This document shows, one piece after another, positions 17,514 through 26,028 of a stretch of 64,000 bases of DNA (positions are counted from its first letter, which is position 1; each line of letters starts with the position of its first letter). The notes under the pieces were generated by a model. That model was not told the origin of the DNA. It searched no databases and saw only the letters and a program-made list of their open reading frames with translations. Made by a program: the position numbers and the translations under genes. The stretch is from CBDIBC01 sp965276635 (GTDB taxonomy: Bacteria; Actinomycetota; Acidimicrobiia; Acidimicrobiales; Palsa-688), in assembly GCA_965276635.1 (NCBI GenBank), contig CBDIBC010000003.1:310001-374000 (forward strand), written 5' to 3'.

Positions 17514-18995
17514 CTAGCCGACCGCGGGCTCGACCGGGATCGGCACTGGCGTCGGGTCGGCGGCGCCGGTGAAGCGCGCCGGTCGGGTGGCTGCGGCCGC
17601 CTGGTCGTCGATGGTCAGGGCCACCAGCGCTCCGCCGGCCGCCACCCCGGCCGCGGCCAGGAACGCCCAGTGGTATGCAGCCAGGTTCGCCACCGAGTGG
17701 CCTGCCACCTGGTGGACGACACCGACGGCCGCGATCACGGTGCTCAAAACGGCGACACCCACCGCGCTTCCCATCTGCCGGCCGGCGTTGAACAGTGTCG
17801 ACGCCCGACCGGTGGCCGCCGGCGTGATGGTCGCGAACGCGGCAGCCTGGGACGGGACGAACACCTGGGCCATGGCGAAGCCCATCGCGAACAGCAGCAG
17901 GCGCATCCACCACAAGCTGGTGGTCTGGCCGACGAGGGCCATCAGGCCGATGGCCAGCGCGACGCCGCACAGCCCTCCCGCCATCACCCGCCGTGGTCCC
18001 AGGCGGGGGTAGAGAACCCGGCTGGCGAGCTGGGCGCCCAGCATGACGCCGATGGCCTCGGGAAAGGTGCTCAGCCCGGAGGCCAGCGCGCTCAGTCCCC
18101 GCCCGTACTGGAAGAACAGGGCGATGATGTAGAGGCTGCCGATGAACGCCACCGATCCCAGGACGACCACCCCGGTGGCCGACCGGTAGAGGCGGTCGGT
18201 GAAGAGCCCCACGTCGATCAGGGGAGACGTGGTGCGTCGTTCCCACAGCACCAGGGCCACGAGCAGGACGCCGCCGACTGCGATGGTGGAGTCGATGAGC
18301 GGGGTTCCCCACCCGGAATGCGGGCCCTCGGAGATGCCGTACATGGCCAGTCCCAGGCCGATGCCGGCCAACCCGAAGCCGATCCCGTCGAAGCGGCCCG
18401 GCGTGCTCTGCCGTTGTTCGTCGAGGAACAGCATGCCGAAGAGCAGGGCGGCGACCCCGATGGGGACGTTGACGTAGAAGACCCACCGCCAGGACAGATC
18501 GGTGACGAGGAGGCCGCCGAGCACCGGGCCGAGTGCCGGCGCGAAGGTGGTCGGCACCGTCAGGATGCTCGATGCCCGAATTCGCTCGGCCGGTGGGAAC
18601 GTCCGAAACAGCATGGCCATGCCGACCGGGGCCATCATGCCGCCACCCACGCCCTGCAGGATCCGGAACGCCACCAGCTCCCCGAAGCTGCTGGCCAGGC
18701 CACAGAGGGCCGAGGCCACCGTGAACAGGAGCGTGGCACCGAGGAGCACCCGCTTGCCCCCCAGGCGGTCGCCGAGCCATCCCGACGCGGGGATGAACAC
18801 GGCCAGGCTGACCAGGTAGGCGATGGCGACGCCGTCGATGGACGACGCGGCGACGTGGAAGTCCCGACCCAGCGTGGGTATGGCCACGTTGACGATGGTG
18901 GCGTCCATGATGTTCATGAACATGACCGCCACGAACACGGCGGAGACGGCCACCTTCTGGTTCATGCGGGACAGGGCGGGGGCAGGTGCAGACAC
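17514..18995 (-). CDS. MFS exporter, DHA2 family, MarR-controlled
   Basis: Drug/proton antiporter of the EmrB type, 493 aa, about 14 TM helices. Opening MFMNIMDATIVNVAIPTLGRD, motif A WLGDRLGGKRVLL, and APALGPVLGGLL (motif C). It is divergent from a MarR gene, and a perfect 16-bp palindrome lies between them, so it is very probably repressed by that MarR protein and induced by its own substrate (inference from the classic arrangement). Distinct in sequence from the DHA2 pump at 3009-4583. Confidence 0.92.
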   Translation of the reverse strand: MSAPAPALSRMNQKVAVSAVFVAVMFMNIMDATIVNVAIPTLGRDFHVAASSIDGVAIAYLVSLAVFIPASGWLGDRLGGKRVLLGATLLFTVASALCGLASSFGELVAFRILQGVGGGMMAPVGMAMLFRTFPPAERIRASSILTVPTTFAPALGPVLGGLLVTDLSWRWVFYVNVPIGVAALLFGMLFLDEQRQSTPGRFDGIGFGLAGIGLGLAMYGISEGPHSGWGTPLIDSTIAVGGVLLVALVLWERRTTSPLIDVGLFTDRLYRSATGVVVLGSVAFIGSLYIIALFFQYGRGLSALASGLSTFPEAIGVMLGAQLASRVLYPRLGPRRVMAGGLCGVALAIGLMALVGQTTSLWWMRLLLFAMGFAMAQVFVPSQAAAFATITPAATGRASTLFNAGRQMGSAVGVAVLSTVIAAVGVVHQVAGHSVANLAAYHWAFLAAAGVAAGGALVALTIDDQAAAATRPARFTGAADPTPVPIPVEPAVG

Positions 18996-19029
18996 GGAGG
19001 GACCTTCACGCTCGACAGATGCTGAGGAA

Positions 19030-19045
19030 CCTCACTATAGTGAGG
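19030..19045. promoter_or_regulatory. Perfect palindrome, probable MarR operator
   Basis: CCTCACTATAGTGAGG is a perfect 16-bp palindrome, 35 nt upstream of the MFS start and 43 nt upstream of the MarR start. Size and position fit a MarR-dimer operator controlling both genes. Confidence 0.8.
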
Positions 19046-19087
19046 CGGGTCCGGACCGGCAACCAGTTTTGACGGCGGGAGATTCTA

Positions 19088-19576
19088 TTGCAGCCACAGA
19101 CCGGTGACGAGGTCATCGACGCAGTCCTGCGCGCTGCGCATCGATTGCGAACGCTCGTGGATGCCGAGCTGCGCGACGAGGGACTCTCCCTGGCCCGCAT
19201 GAAGGTGATGCGCGCCGTCGAGGGCGAGGCGCGCTCCATGCGCGAGGTGAGCGGCATGCTCGGCATCGCCCCGCGCTCGCTGACCGACAGCGTGGACGGG
19301 TTGGAGGCGGCGGGGCTGGTCCGACGCTCGCCGCACCTCGAGGACCGTCGCTCCACCCTGCTCGGCCTGACCGAGACCGGCCGGCGGGTGTTGGACGGCC
19401 TCGCCCAGGTCTCCGCCGAGCGGGCGTCGGCCTTGACGGCGACGCTCGGAGCCGACGAGCGGCGGCCCCTGATCGAGCTGTTGGCCCGGGTGGCGCCGCC
19501 CGAGGTGGTGGCGGCGCGGCGGGCGGAACGAGCCCTGGCCGGGGCCGCAGGTCAGCGGCTGGGGAAGAGCGAGTAG
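19088..19576 (+). CDS. MarR-family transcriptional regulator
   Basis: Dimeric winged-helix repressor, 162 aa. Recognition region SMREVSGMLGIAPRSLTDSV and wing RRSPHLEDRRSTLLGLTETG. TTG start at 19088; no upstream in-frame ATG fits as well. It is divergent from the DHA2 exporter with a shared palindrome, so it likely represses both itself and the pump and is released by a drug-like ligand. Its last 25 bp overlap the convergent aldehyde dehydrogenase gene. Confidence 0.92.
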   Translation: MQPQTGDEVIDAVLRAAHRLRTLVDAELRDEGLSLARMKVMRAVEGEARSMREVSGMLGIAPRSLTDSVDGLEAAGLVRRSPHLEDRRSTLLGLTETGRRVLDGLAQVSAERASALTATLGADERRPLIELLARVAPPEVVAARRAERALAGAAGQRLGKSE

Positions 19577-21120
19577 TCGGCGAAGTTCCCGTAGAGGCGT
19601 TCGGTGTCGCGCTCGGGGCCGTAGGTGACGGCGTGCACGAGGAGGTCGCCCCCCACGAAGGCGCCCTTCCAGGAGCCGGCGATCCCCCCGAAGACCTCTT
19701 GGCGGTCGCCCCGGCTGCGTGGCTTGTTGATGCCGACCTTGAACGCCTGCAGCTGCTCGCCGACCCGGGCGCCGAAGGCGTGGTCGTCGGTGGCGATGCT
19801 GGCCACCAGGGCGCCGTTCGAGGCGTTCATGGCGGCCAGGAGCTCGGCTTCGGTGTCGACGATCACCACTGAGTCGAGCGGTCCGAAGGGCTCGGCGTGG
19901 TGCAGCGACCAGCTCGCCGGCGGTTGCAGGACGCTGGCCGGAGCCACGTAGGCCGATGTGTCCTGCGCGTCCAGGAAGCGGCCTTCGCCGACCGAGCGGC
20001 GGGAGAGCGGAATGCCACCGGCGTTGACCGCCTCGTCGAACGCGGTCGCTAGCTCGTTGGCTTTCGTGTCGTGGATCACCGGGCCGAAGTCCAGGTCGGG
20101 GAACGGGTCGCCGGCGGCATTCACGGCGAGGGGGTGGCCGAAGCGGACGGCGGCCAACACCGGGAGGTAGGCCTCGAGGAATGCAGGGAACAGCCGGCGC
20201 TGCACCACGTAGCGGGGGTATGCCGTGCAACGCTGCTTGGCGTACTCGAAGCCCTTGCGTAGGTGCTGGGCGAGCAGGTGCCACTGGCTGAAGTCCCAGA
20301 CGCCCCAGCAGTTCAGTCCCTCCTGCTCGAGCATGTGGCGCCGACCGGTGTCGGCGAGCGACACGGCCACCCGTCGCCCGTTCGCCCGGCCACCGACGAA
20401 GGCCAGTGCGCCGAGGCCCTCGGACCGGACCAGGACCTCGCCGAGCTGGCCGCCGGCACCGGAGAGCAGGGTGACGGGGAGCCCGGCCCGCCGCATCAGG
20501 GCATGAGCCAAGGTCAGGCAGTGGAACCCGCCCTGCGACGGGGTCTTGGCCACGACCGCGTTCCCGGCGAGCAGTTGGACCAGCTCGGCGTGCACCTGGA
20601 CGCTCATGGGATAGTTCCAGCTGGCGATGTTGGAGACGGGGCCGGCCAGAGGCACCCGTTGCGCCCCGTCCGGCGCCTGCAGCTGGCGCTCGATCTGGCC
20701 GACGTACCAACGCACACCGTCCAGGCAGCGGTCGACGTCGGCGGTGGCCAGGCGCCATGGCTTCCCGATCTCCCACACCAGCAGCAGGGCGAGCAGGTCC
20801 CGGTGCTCGGTGAGGGAGTCCACCGCCGCGGTGACCCGCACCCGCCGTTCGTCGAGATCGACGGTCACCCATTCGTCGTGCTCACGACAGGCGTGGGCCA
20901 CGGCCGCCACCGCGTCGTCGTAGGTGACCCGTGGCGGACCAGGGATCGGCGAGCCGTCGATGGGCGTGACGTGGTCGCCGGGTGTCCCCGAGCGGCGCCA
21001 CTCGCCTTCGACCAGGTTCCGCAGCCGGTCGGAGTCGAACGCCTCTGGGGCGACCGAGACGCAGCGGGCGTAGGTCTCCCACCACGAGGTCCCCGGTTTC
21101 AGCATGAGCCCCACAAGCAT
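19552..21120 (-). CDS. Aldehyde dehydrogenase-superfamily protein
   Basis: NAD(P)-dependent oxidation of an aldehyde. 522 aa from ATG 21120. Expected blocks: PVSNIASWNYPMSVQV (cofactor/substrate region), NAVVAKTPSQG, LEQEGLNCWG with the general-base Glu in the LExGGKN position, and KQRCTAYPRYVV with the nucleophilic Cys. The GGKN motif is altered to EGLN and the N-terminus is longer than usual, so it belongs to an atypical branch. An upstream extension to 21258 is open but reads as low-complexity Arg/Pro sequence. Divergent from the flavin reductase; substrate unknown. Confidence 0.85.
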   Translation of the reverse strand: MLVGLMLKPGTSWWETYARCVSVAPEAFDSDRLRNLVEGEWRRSGTPGDHVTPIDGSPIPGPPRVTYDDAVAAVAHACREHDEWVTVDLDERRVRVTAAVDSLTEHRDLLALLLVWEIGKPWRLATADVDRCLDGVRWYVGQIERQLQAPDGAQRVPLAGPVSNIASWNYPMSVQVHAELVQLLAGNAVVAKTPSQGGFHCLTLAHALMRRAGLPVTLLSGAGGQLGEVLVRSEGLGALAFVGGRANGRRVAVSLADTGRRHMLEQEGLNCWGVWDFSQWHLLAQHLRKGFEYAKQRCTAYPRYVVQRRLFPAFLEAYLPVLAAVRFGHPLAVNAAGDPFPDLDFGPVIHDTKANELATAFDEAVNAGGIPLSRRSVGEGRFLDAQDTSAYVAPASVLQPPASWSLHHAEPFGPLDSVVIVDTEAELLAAMNASNGALVASIATDDHAFGARVGEQLQAFKVGINKPRSRGDRQEVFGGIAGSWKGAFVGGDLLVHAVTYGPERDTERLYGNFADYSLFPSR

Positions 21121-21257
21121 TCTCCCCTGTCGGTCGACAGACAGCGAGCCTAGAACCGGGCCGCGGCGGCGGCTCCACCATGGGTCGCCTGGTAGGCCGG
21201 GCCAACTGGGCTGCACGCCTCGAACCTGCCGCCGGGCCTCCCCGATCTCGGCCAACA

Positions 21258-21263
21258 TAGAGT
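21258..21263 (+). promoter_or_regulatory. -10 hexamer of the flavin reductase (leaderless)
   Basis: TAGAGT ends 6 nt before ATG 21270, so the transcript would begin at the start codon. Confidence 0.4.
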
Positions 21264-21269
21264 TGCGCC

Positions 21270-21758
21270 ATGAGCGCGCATCTCACGCCCATCGAGCAGG
21301 AGACCTTCCGCACCGTGCTCGGCCACTTCGCCAGCGGTGTGACCATCGTGACGGGTGACGGCGACGACGGGCCGGCCGGTTTGGTGTGCCAGTCGTTCTT
21401 CTCGCTGTCGATGGACCCCCCTCTCGTGGCCGTGTCGCCCTCCGTGGGTTCGACCAGCTGGCCGCACATCGTCCCATCCGGCGCGTTCTGCATCAACGTC
21501 CTGGCCGACACCCAGGAGCCGCTCTGCCGGGCGTTCGCCCGATCGGGCGGCGACAAGTTCGCCGGCATCGGGTGGACCCCGGCGCCCACCGGGTCACCCC
21601 GCCTCGACGACGTGCTGGCGTGGGTGGACTGCCGCATCGAGAACGTCTACGAGGCCGGCGACCATTGGCTGGTCATCGGCGCGGTAGCCGATCTCGGTGT
21701 GGGGCACGGCGAGCCCCTGCTGTTCTATCGGGGCGGGTTCGGGAGCTTCACGGCGTGA
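21270..21758 (+). CDS. Flavin reductase-like FMN/FAD-binding protein
   Basis: NAD(P)H:flavin oxidoreductase supplying reduced flavin to a two-component monooxygenase, as HsaB or HpaC do. 162 aa. Typical blocks: FRTVLGHFASGVTIVTG, FFSLSMDPPLVAVSPSVGST, FCINVLADTQEPLCRAFA and the C-terminal GEPLLFYRGGFGSF. No complete oxygenase partner adjoins it. The family is clear; the pathway (steroid, aromatic or other) is not. Confidence 0.9.
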   Translation: MSAHLTPIEQETFRTVLGHFASGVTIVTGDGDDGPAGLVCQSFFSLSMDPPLVAVSPSVGSTSWPHIVPSGAFCINVLADTQEPLCRAFARSGGDKFAGIGWTPAPTGSPRLDDVLAWVDCRIENVYEAGDHWLVIGAVADLGVGHGEPLLFYRGGFGSFTA

Positions 21759-21761
21759 CCT

Positions 21762-21945
21762 CGGCATGGTTTTCCCACCAGGCGTCGGTGATCTGGAGTC
21801 CCGACCGGTTGCGGGTGTCGAGGCCACCACCGCCGTCTGGCTGCCCAACGTCTGGTCCTGCCGCACCCGACTGCGTTGGTCCACCGTGATAGGGCGCCCC
21901 TGGTGGGCGGTGTCGTAGAGGGAAGCCGCCTTCGACGGGCGCCAT
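21762..21945 (-). other. Possible decayed coding remnant
   Basis: Between the convergent flavin reductase and IclR genes, the minus strand reads YDTAHQGRPITVDQRSRVRQ in one frame and GLQITDAWWENHAEV in another, with no single open frame joining them. The pattern is faintly like the C-terminus of acyl-CoA-dehydrogenase-fold monooxygenases (HsaA type), which would suit a lost partner of the flavin reductase. This is weak, and I do not claim a gene. Confidence 0.2.
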
Positions 21946-21964
21946 CCGGCCGCCGGGATGGTGC

Positions 21965-22897
21965 TTATATCCACTCCCCGGCCACCTGGTCCATCCACCG
22001 GCGCCACTGCTCGATGTCCCAGGGGCTGTCGGTGCCCGCGGCCTCGTTCAAAACCGGCTCGTGGCCACGGCGCCCGAACAGCTGCCCCCAGATGTCGGCG
22101 GCGCAGCGCCGCACCAGCGGGACGACGCCGTTGGCGTCCACCTGGTGGGCCGGGCCGCTGACCGACACCGCAGCGATGGCTCGACCGGCGCCTCGGATCG
22201 GTGCGGCCACGCAACGCAGACCCGGGATGTGCTCCTCGCTCTCCAGGGCCCAGTGCGTCGTGCGGACCGTCGCCAGCTCCTGGCGGAACACGGCGGGCAC
22301 CACGATCGTCCGACCCGTGCGCCGCTCGAGCCCGTGCTCGATGGCTGCCTCGATCACCCGATCGCCGGCGAACGCCAGCAGCACCTTGCCGGCGGCGGTG
22401 CAGTGGGCAGGCATGCGGCCCCCCACCCGCGTCGGCAGCGACGGTGCCCCGTCGCCCCACAGCTTCTCCAGGATGACCACGTCGAAGCCCTCGAGCATGC
22501 CGAGGTGCACGGAGTGCCCGCTGGACGCCTGCAGGTCCTGCAGGTAGGGGAGGGCGCGCTCTTGGAGGCGGTTGCGCCCCGCCACCAACCCACCGACCTC
22601 GAAGAACCGCCGCCCCAGCCGATAGCCCGACGGGATCCGCTCCAGCCAGCGCACCTCGACTAGTTGGTCGGACATGCGGTGCACCGTGGACTTGGGCAGG
22701 CCGGTCCGATCGGTGAGCTGGCCGAGGGACAAGGTGGGGGAGGCGGCGTCGAACGCGTCGATGATGAGCGAGACCCGACCGACGACCGACTCGCGCCGGT
22801 CCGGCGTTCCGTCCCCTGCGTCCGAATGCGCAATCGCGGCGCCCACGGCGACCGGTGCAGCCTCGGACCGCCGGGCTTCCCCGTGCACGTCGGCCAC
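21965..22897 (-). CDS. IclR-family transcriptional regulator
   Basis: 310-aa regulator. N-terminal winged helix (VSLIIDAFDA; LGQLTDRTGLPKSTVHRMSD) at residues ~42-85, then the IclR effector domain with HCTAAGKVLLAF and GLRCVAAPIRG, which binds a small organic acid. GTG start at 22897, preceded at 7 nt by TACCAT (22905-22910), so probably leaderless; a GGAG also sits at the start. Usually such proteins control an adjacent catabolic gene set; here the nearest candidates are the flavin reductase and aldehyde dehydrogenase. Confidence 0.93.
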   Translation of the reverse strand: MADVHGEARRSEAAPVAVGAAIAHSDAGDGTPDRRESVVGRVSLIIDAFDAASPTLSLGQLTDRTGLPKSTVHRMSDQLVEVRWLERIPSGYRLGRRFFEVGGLVAGRNRLQERALPYLQDLQASSGHSVHLGMLEGFDVVILEKLWGDGAPSLPTRVGGRMPAHCTAAGKVLLAFAGDRVIEAAIEHGLERRTGRTIVVPAVFRQELATVRTTHWALESEEHIPGLRCVAAPIRGAGRAIAAVSVSGPAHQVDANGVVPLVRRCAADIWGQLFGRRGHEPVLNEAAGTDSPWDIEQWRRWMDQVAGEWI

Positions 22898-23567
22898 CTC
22901 CGGGATGGTACCTGGCCGCTACCCGTGCTGCTGACCGGGACGAGTATCTCGGGGACCGTCGGCCGTGATCGACGTCGATCCGGCCGATTCTGGGGTCAGG
23001 AAACTCGCACCCGTGCGAGTTTCTCGACACCAGAATGTGTTCGAGCTGCACGATGCCGCCCCGGCCCACCGCTTCGGGGCCAACGTCGGGGCACCACCGG
23101 GCCGTGGCCATGGCCGCGGCGTTCGAGCGACTCCGAATCCTTCCAGCGGCTGGTGCAGGCCAGGGAGACCAGATCATCCAGATACGCCGAGCTGGGCCGC
23201 CAGCCGGACGGTGCCCACTGAGGGGGGACAGGATGGAGGGCTACGAGAGCAAGCCGGCGCGCCACGTGACGTTGCAGTCCAGGAGGCCGTGAAGAACTGT
23301 GACCGGGACGTATGGCTCGGGCTCTTCCTTCACGACGTCCGTGATGGCCGACCCCATCGGCGTGTCACCGCTGGATCCCGCAGGCCGGGTCACCGTGCGC
23401 AACGGGTATCGCCGTTTTCTACGACACGGTGATTGCCAGGGCATGGTGCGCTCCGCCGTAGGCGAGTCATCATGGCCGGCGACGAGTAGGCCAACGTGGG
23501 GATTGTCCAACCAACATTATGTTCCCAACTTTCCTACGGAGTAACCTCCGAGTGGAGGCGTTTCTAA
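22898..23567. other. 670-bp stretch without a convincing gene
   Basis: Contains the IclR promoter side (22905-22910) and the palindrome at 22987-23036. From ~23040 to 23560 several frames are open but none shows a family motif, a ribosome-binding site or consistent codon use; stretches are probably gene remains. The GC content falls toward the right end. Confidence 0.5.
22987..23036. repeat. 50-bp palindromic element
   Basis: Two 23-nt arms (22987-23009, 23014-23036) match at 20 of 23 positions around a CCCG loop, with a perfect inner stem AAACTCGCA/TGCGAGTTT. It is unrelated in sequence to the element at 11649. It may be a small REP-type repeat or a terminator-like hairpin, but no gene ends here. 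Confidence 0.7.
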
Positions 23568-24177
23568 GTGACGCTGCGGCAGAGGCGATATCAAATGGTG
23601 TGTGTGGCCCTCGCAATCGCATTCGTGGGCGGGGCAACGGGTTGCGGTGGGGAGACCGCAGTGCGGGCTGGTTCGGGGGATGATCCCTCCATCGTGAGTT
23701 CGACCACAACTTCGACGATAAGAGTTCGACTGGCAGTCAACCGACGACGTCATCGAAGTCGACATCGATGACGTCGGTGCCGTCAAGCACCACATCGATG
23801 ACATCGGTGCCATCAATCACCACGCTGTGCTCTTCCTCGGTGTCATCGCTCTCACCGGGAGCTAAACGACGAAGGGTTATCAAGAACTGTTGCAGAATGA
23901 AGCTATGGGCACTCTCACAATTGGATTCACTCTTACTAATGTGGGCACGAAGAGCTGTAATATGGACGGTTATATGATTCCACTGTGGAGTGCGGGTGTG
24001 TCGCCTGCGTTGGGCGGCTTATCGACGGAGTCTGCGATTACGAAGGCGTCGGCTGGAGAGGCGTCAGCGGCGGGGATAGTTGCGAGCGTCCTTTCACTTG
24101 CACCAGGGGCGCCGGCGGCGTTTATTATGACCGGAAAGGGCGCGAAAGGCGGCTCCTTCGAGGCTGTCGTCGATATC
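23568..24177 (+). pseudogene. Broken lipoprotein with DUF4232-like domain
   Basis: Begins with a good GGAGG and GTG start at 23568 and a lipoprotein signal peptide (VALAIAFVGGATGCGG, lipobox Cys at about residue 28). A Ser/Thr-rich linker continues in a second frame (SSTTSMTSVPS), and a DUF4232-like domain in a third frame (GTLTIGFTLTNVGTKSCNMD; later LAPGAPAAFIMTG). Each switch needs one missing base. DUF4232 proteins are secreted actinobacterial proteins of unknown function. The GC content is visibly lower than that of its neighbours, suggesting recent acquisition. The natural C-terminus has been replaced by the 41-bp repeat array. Confidence 0.65.
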
Positions 24178-24355
24178 CACACAGACCTCCTGTCAGGCAA
24201 CGGAGCTTCGCTCGCCTCCACACAGACCTCCTGTCAGGCAACGGAGCTTCGCTCGCCTCCACACAGACCTCCTGTCAGGCAACGGAGCTTCGCTCGCCTC
24301 CACACAGACCTCCTGTCAGGCAACGGAGCTTCGCTCGCTATCCACACAGACCTCC
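24178..24355. repeat. 41-bp tandem repeat array (4 copies plus a partial)
   Basis: Units at 24178-24218, 24219-24259, 24260-24300 and 24301-24341, with a fifth partial copy to 24355. Units begin CACACAGACCTCCTGTCAGG and are virtually identical. Each holds the mini-hairpin GAGCTTCGCTC. 41 is not a multiple of three, so the array scrambles any reading frame. It separates the broken lipoprotein from the 3' end of the amidohydrolase. Confidence 0.95.
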
Positions 24356-24371
24356 GGTCGGGGTGCCGAGG

Positions 24372-25580
24372 TCAGCTGGCGACGGACTTGAGGAGCGCTT
24401 CGTTCGGCTCGGCCGGGAGCTGCTCGAGCGGCGCCGACAATTCGGCGACCGACGGGCCCACTCGCGCCGCGTCGGCGGCCAGGATGTCGAGGTCGAAGTC
24501 GTAGAGGCGGGCGACGTTCCCGCCGAGCAGGGCGCGCAGCTCCAGTTCGGGTACATCCTGGAACACGAGCCGCAGGTGTTCACGGCTGAACGGGCAGGTG
24601 CCCTCGTCGTGGGGATAGTCGCTGCCCCACATGAACCGGTCGGCTCCGATCAGGGCGCGAGCCGCGGCGTCGGCCGGTGTGGGCTGGCTGGCCCCGACCC
24701 AGCAGTTCTGGTGGAAGTACTCGGTCGCCGAGCGGGGCAGGATCTGATCGTCGGCGAAGCGCAGCTCGCCCACCGCCTTGTTCGTGCGGATGCGCTCCAG
24801 GATGTCGTCGAGACGCCGCAGGAGCGGCGGGACCCAGGCGCAGCCCATCTCGGTCATCACGAACTCGAGGCGCGGGAACCGTTCGAACACGCCGCCGATC
24901 AGCAGTTGCACGAACGGGCGCTGCGAGTAGAAGGGAATCTCCGCGAGCATGAGGACAGCCGACGACGGGGTACGGGCGTACTGGGGCGATCCGGTGCCGC
25001 CATGGCTGTTCACCGGCACGCCGAGGTCCTGGCACACCGCCCACAGCCGGTCGTATTCGGGGTGGTTGAGCGGCTTGATCCAGTCGACGTCGGGCGGGAT
25101 GTTCGGCAGCAGGATCCCGCCGCGCAGGCCATGCTCCTTGATCCAGTGGATGTCATCGATGGCAGCGTCGAGGTCGTTGAGGAAGATCTGGCCGATGCCG
25201 GCTCGCCGGGCCGGGTATTCGGCTACGAAGTCGGCCAGCCAGCGGTTATGGGCCCGGATGCCGGCCAGCCGGTGGGGGTAGTCGTCGGGGCTCGGCGGCG
25301 GGGCGAAGAGGACGAACATGGGAAAGAACGGGGGGATGGTGTTCGGGAACAGCACCTCGCCCACGATGCCGTCGCGCTCCTGGTCGGCCCAGCGGCGCTC
25401 GCTGTCCCAGTTCCGGATTCGCAGGTCGGTCTGCTTCAGGTCCTGGTACGGGTTCCGGTACTTCCCCCGCCAGGCGTCGAAGTCGTCGAGGTACTTCGGG
25501 TCCAGGTAGTCGCGGTACTGGGCGTGGCTGCCGCCGGCGTGAGTGTCGGCGGAGATGATCGTGTAGCTCGGCGCAGTCAT
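24372..25580 (-). CDS. Amidohydrolase family 2 (metal-dependent TIM barrel)
   Basis: 402-aa protein of the amidohydrolase-2 family (decarboxylases and hydrolases such as ACMSD). N-terminal ISADTHAGG takes the place of the usual DxHxH metal site; VNSHGGTGSP and FVMTEMGCAWVP give further metal-site residues, and MWGSDYPHDEGTCPFS is the signature C-terminal D(Y/F)PH block. In actinobacteria such proteins often sit in fatty-acid, steroid or xenobiotic catabolism, matching the monooxygenase and di-iron hydrolase nearby. Substrate unknown. ATG 25580 lies 7 nt after a TAGGAT hexamer. Confidence 0.88.
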   Translation of the reverse strand: MTAPSYTIISADTHAGGSHAQYRDYLDPKYLDDFDAWRGKYRNPYQDLKQTDLRIRNWDSERRWADQERDGIVGEVLFPNTIPPFFPMFVLFAPPPSPDDYPHRLAGIRAHNRWLADFVAEYPARRAGIGQIFLNDLDAAIDDIHWIKEHGLRGGILLPNIPPDVDWIKPLNHPEYDRLWAVCQDLGVPVNSHGGTGSPQYARTPSSAVLMLAEIPFYSQRPFVQLLIGGVFERFPRLEFVMTEMGCAWVPPLLRRLDDILERIRTNKAVGELRFADDQILPRSATEYFHQNCWVGASQPTPADAAARALIGADRFMWGSDYPHDEGTCPFSREHLRLVFQDVPELELRALLGGNVARLYDFDLDILAADAARVGPSVAELSAPLEQLPAEPNEALLKSVAS

Positions 25581-25587
25581 CGCTAGA

Positions 25588-25593
25588 ATCCTA
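25588..25593 (-). promoter_or_regulatory. -10 hexamer of the amidohydrolase (leaderless)
   Basis: On the minus strand TAGGAT is followed by 7 nt and then the ATG at 25580. It lies within a GAAT-N3-ATTC inverted repeat (25586-25596) that might bind a regulator. Confidence 0.4.
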
Positions 25594-25816
25594 TTCCATA
25601 AATGGTCGGGCTGAGCCAGTTGCTGGGTGGCCGGGCTTCAGTTGACCTGGCGGTCGCTGCCCTATGCCCTGGCCGTCTCGGGAAGGACCATCGACCTGCT
25701 CGGCGGCCGCCTCATCACGACGCTCCTCGGCCAGTTGGAGCGCACCGGAGGCCGATACGGTTGCGGACGATGGAGGGCGGCGGCCAGGAGACCTCACCAT
25801 CATCGAGCGCTGCTAA

Positions 25817-26013
25817 CCGGGCGGGGTGGGGCCCCGCCTCGGCGGGCGGCGGGTTGGGGTGGCCGCCGTCTGACAACGCAGCCGGGCGGGGATGGGGCCC
25901 CGCCTCGGCGGGCGGCGGGTTGGGGTGGCCGCCGTCTGACAACGCAGCCGGGCGGGGATGGGGCCCCGCCTCGGCGGGCGGCGGGTTGGGGTGCCCGCCG
26001 TCCGACAACACAG
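25817..26013. repeat. 65-66-bp tandem repeat, three copies
   Basis: Copies at 25817-25881, 25882-25947 and 25948-26013; the first lacks one base and the third has a few changes. Each has the perfect hairpin CCCGCCTCGGCGGG. The array fills most of the 450-bp gap between the amidohydrolase start and the TetR stop; no gene is seen in the rest of that gap. Open frames through it are repetitive and not credible proteins. Confidence 0.95.
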
Positions 26014-26028
26014 CCCTGGTTCGGGCGG

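Noticed and set aside
22674..22934. Plus-strand ORFs opposite IclR
   Set aside because: Antisense to a clear IclR gene.
23035..23292. Small ORF with FERLRILPAAGAGQGDQII
   Set aside because: No ribosome-binding site, no family match I can name, and overlapping frames of equal quality; treated as gene-free.
24178..24355. CRISPR array
   Set aside because: The 41-bp units are directly tandem with no unique spacers, and no cas genes are present.
25817..26013. CRISPR array or repeat protein
   Set aside because: Contiguous tandem units without spacers; translated frames are featureless.
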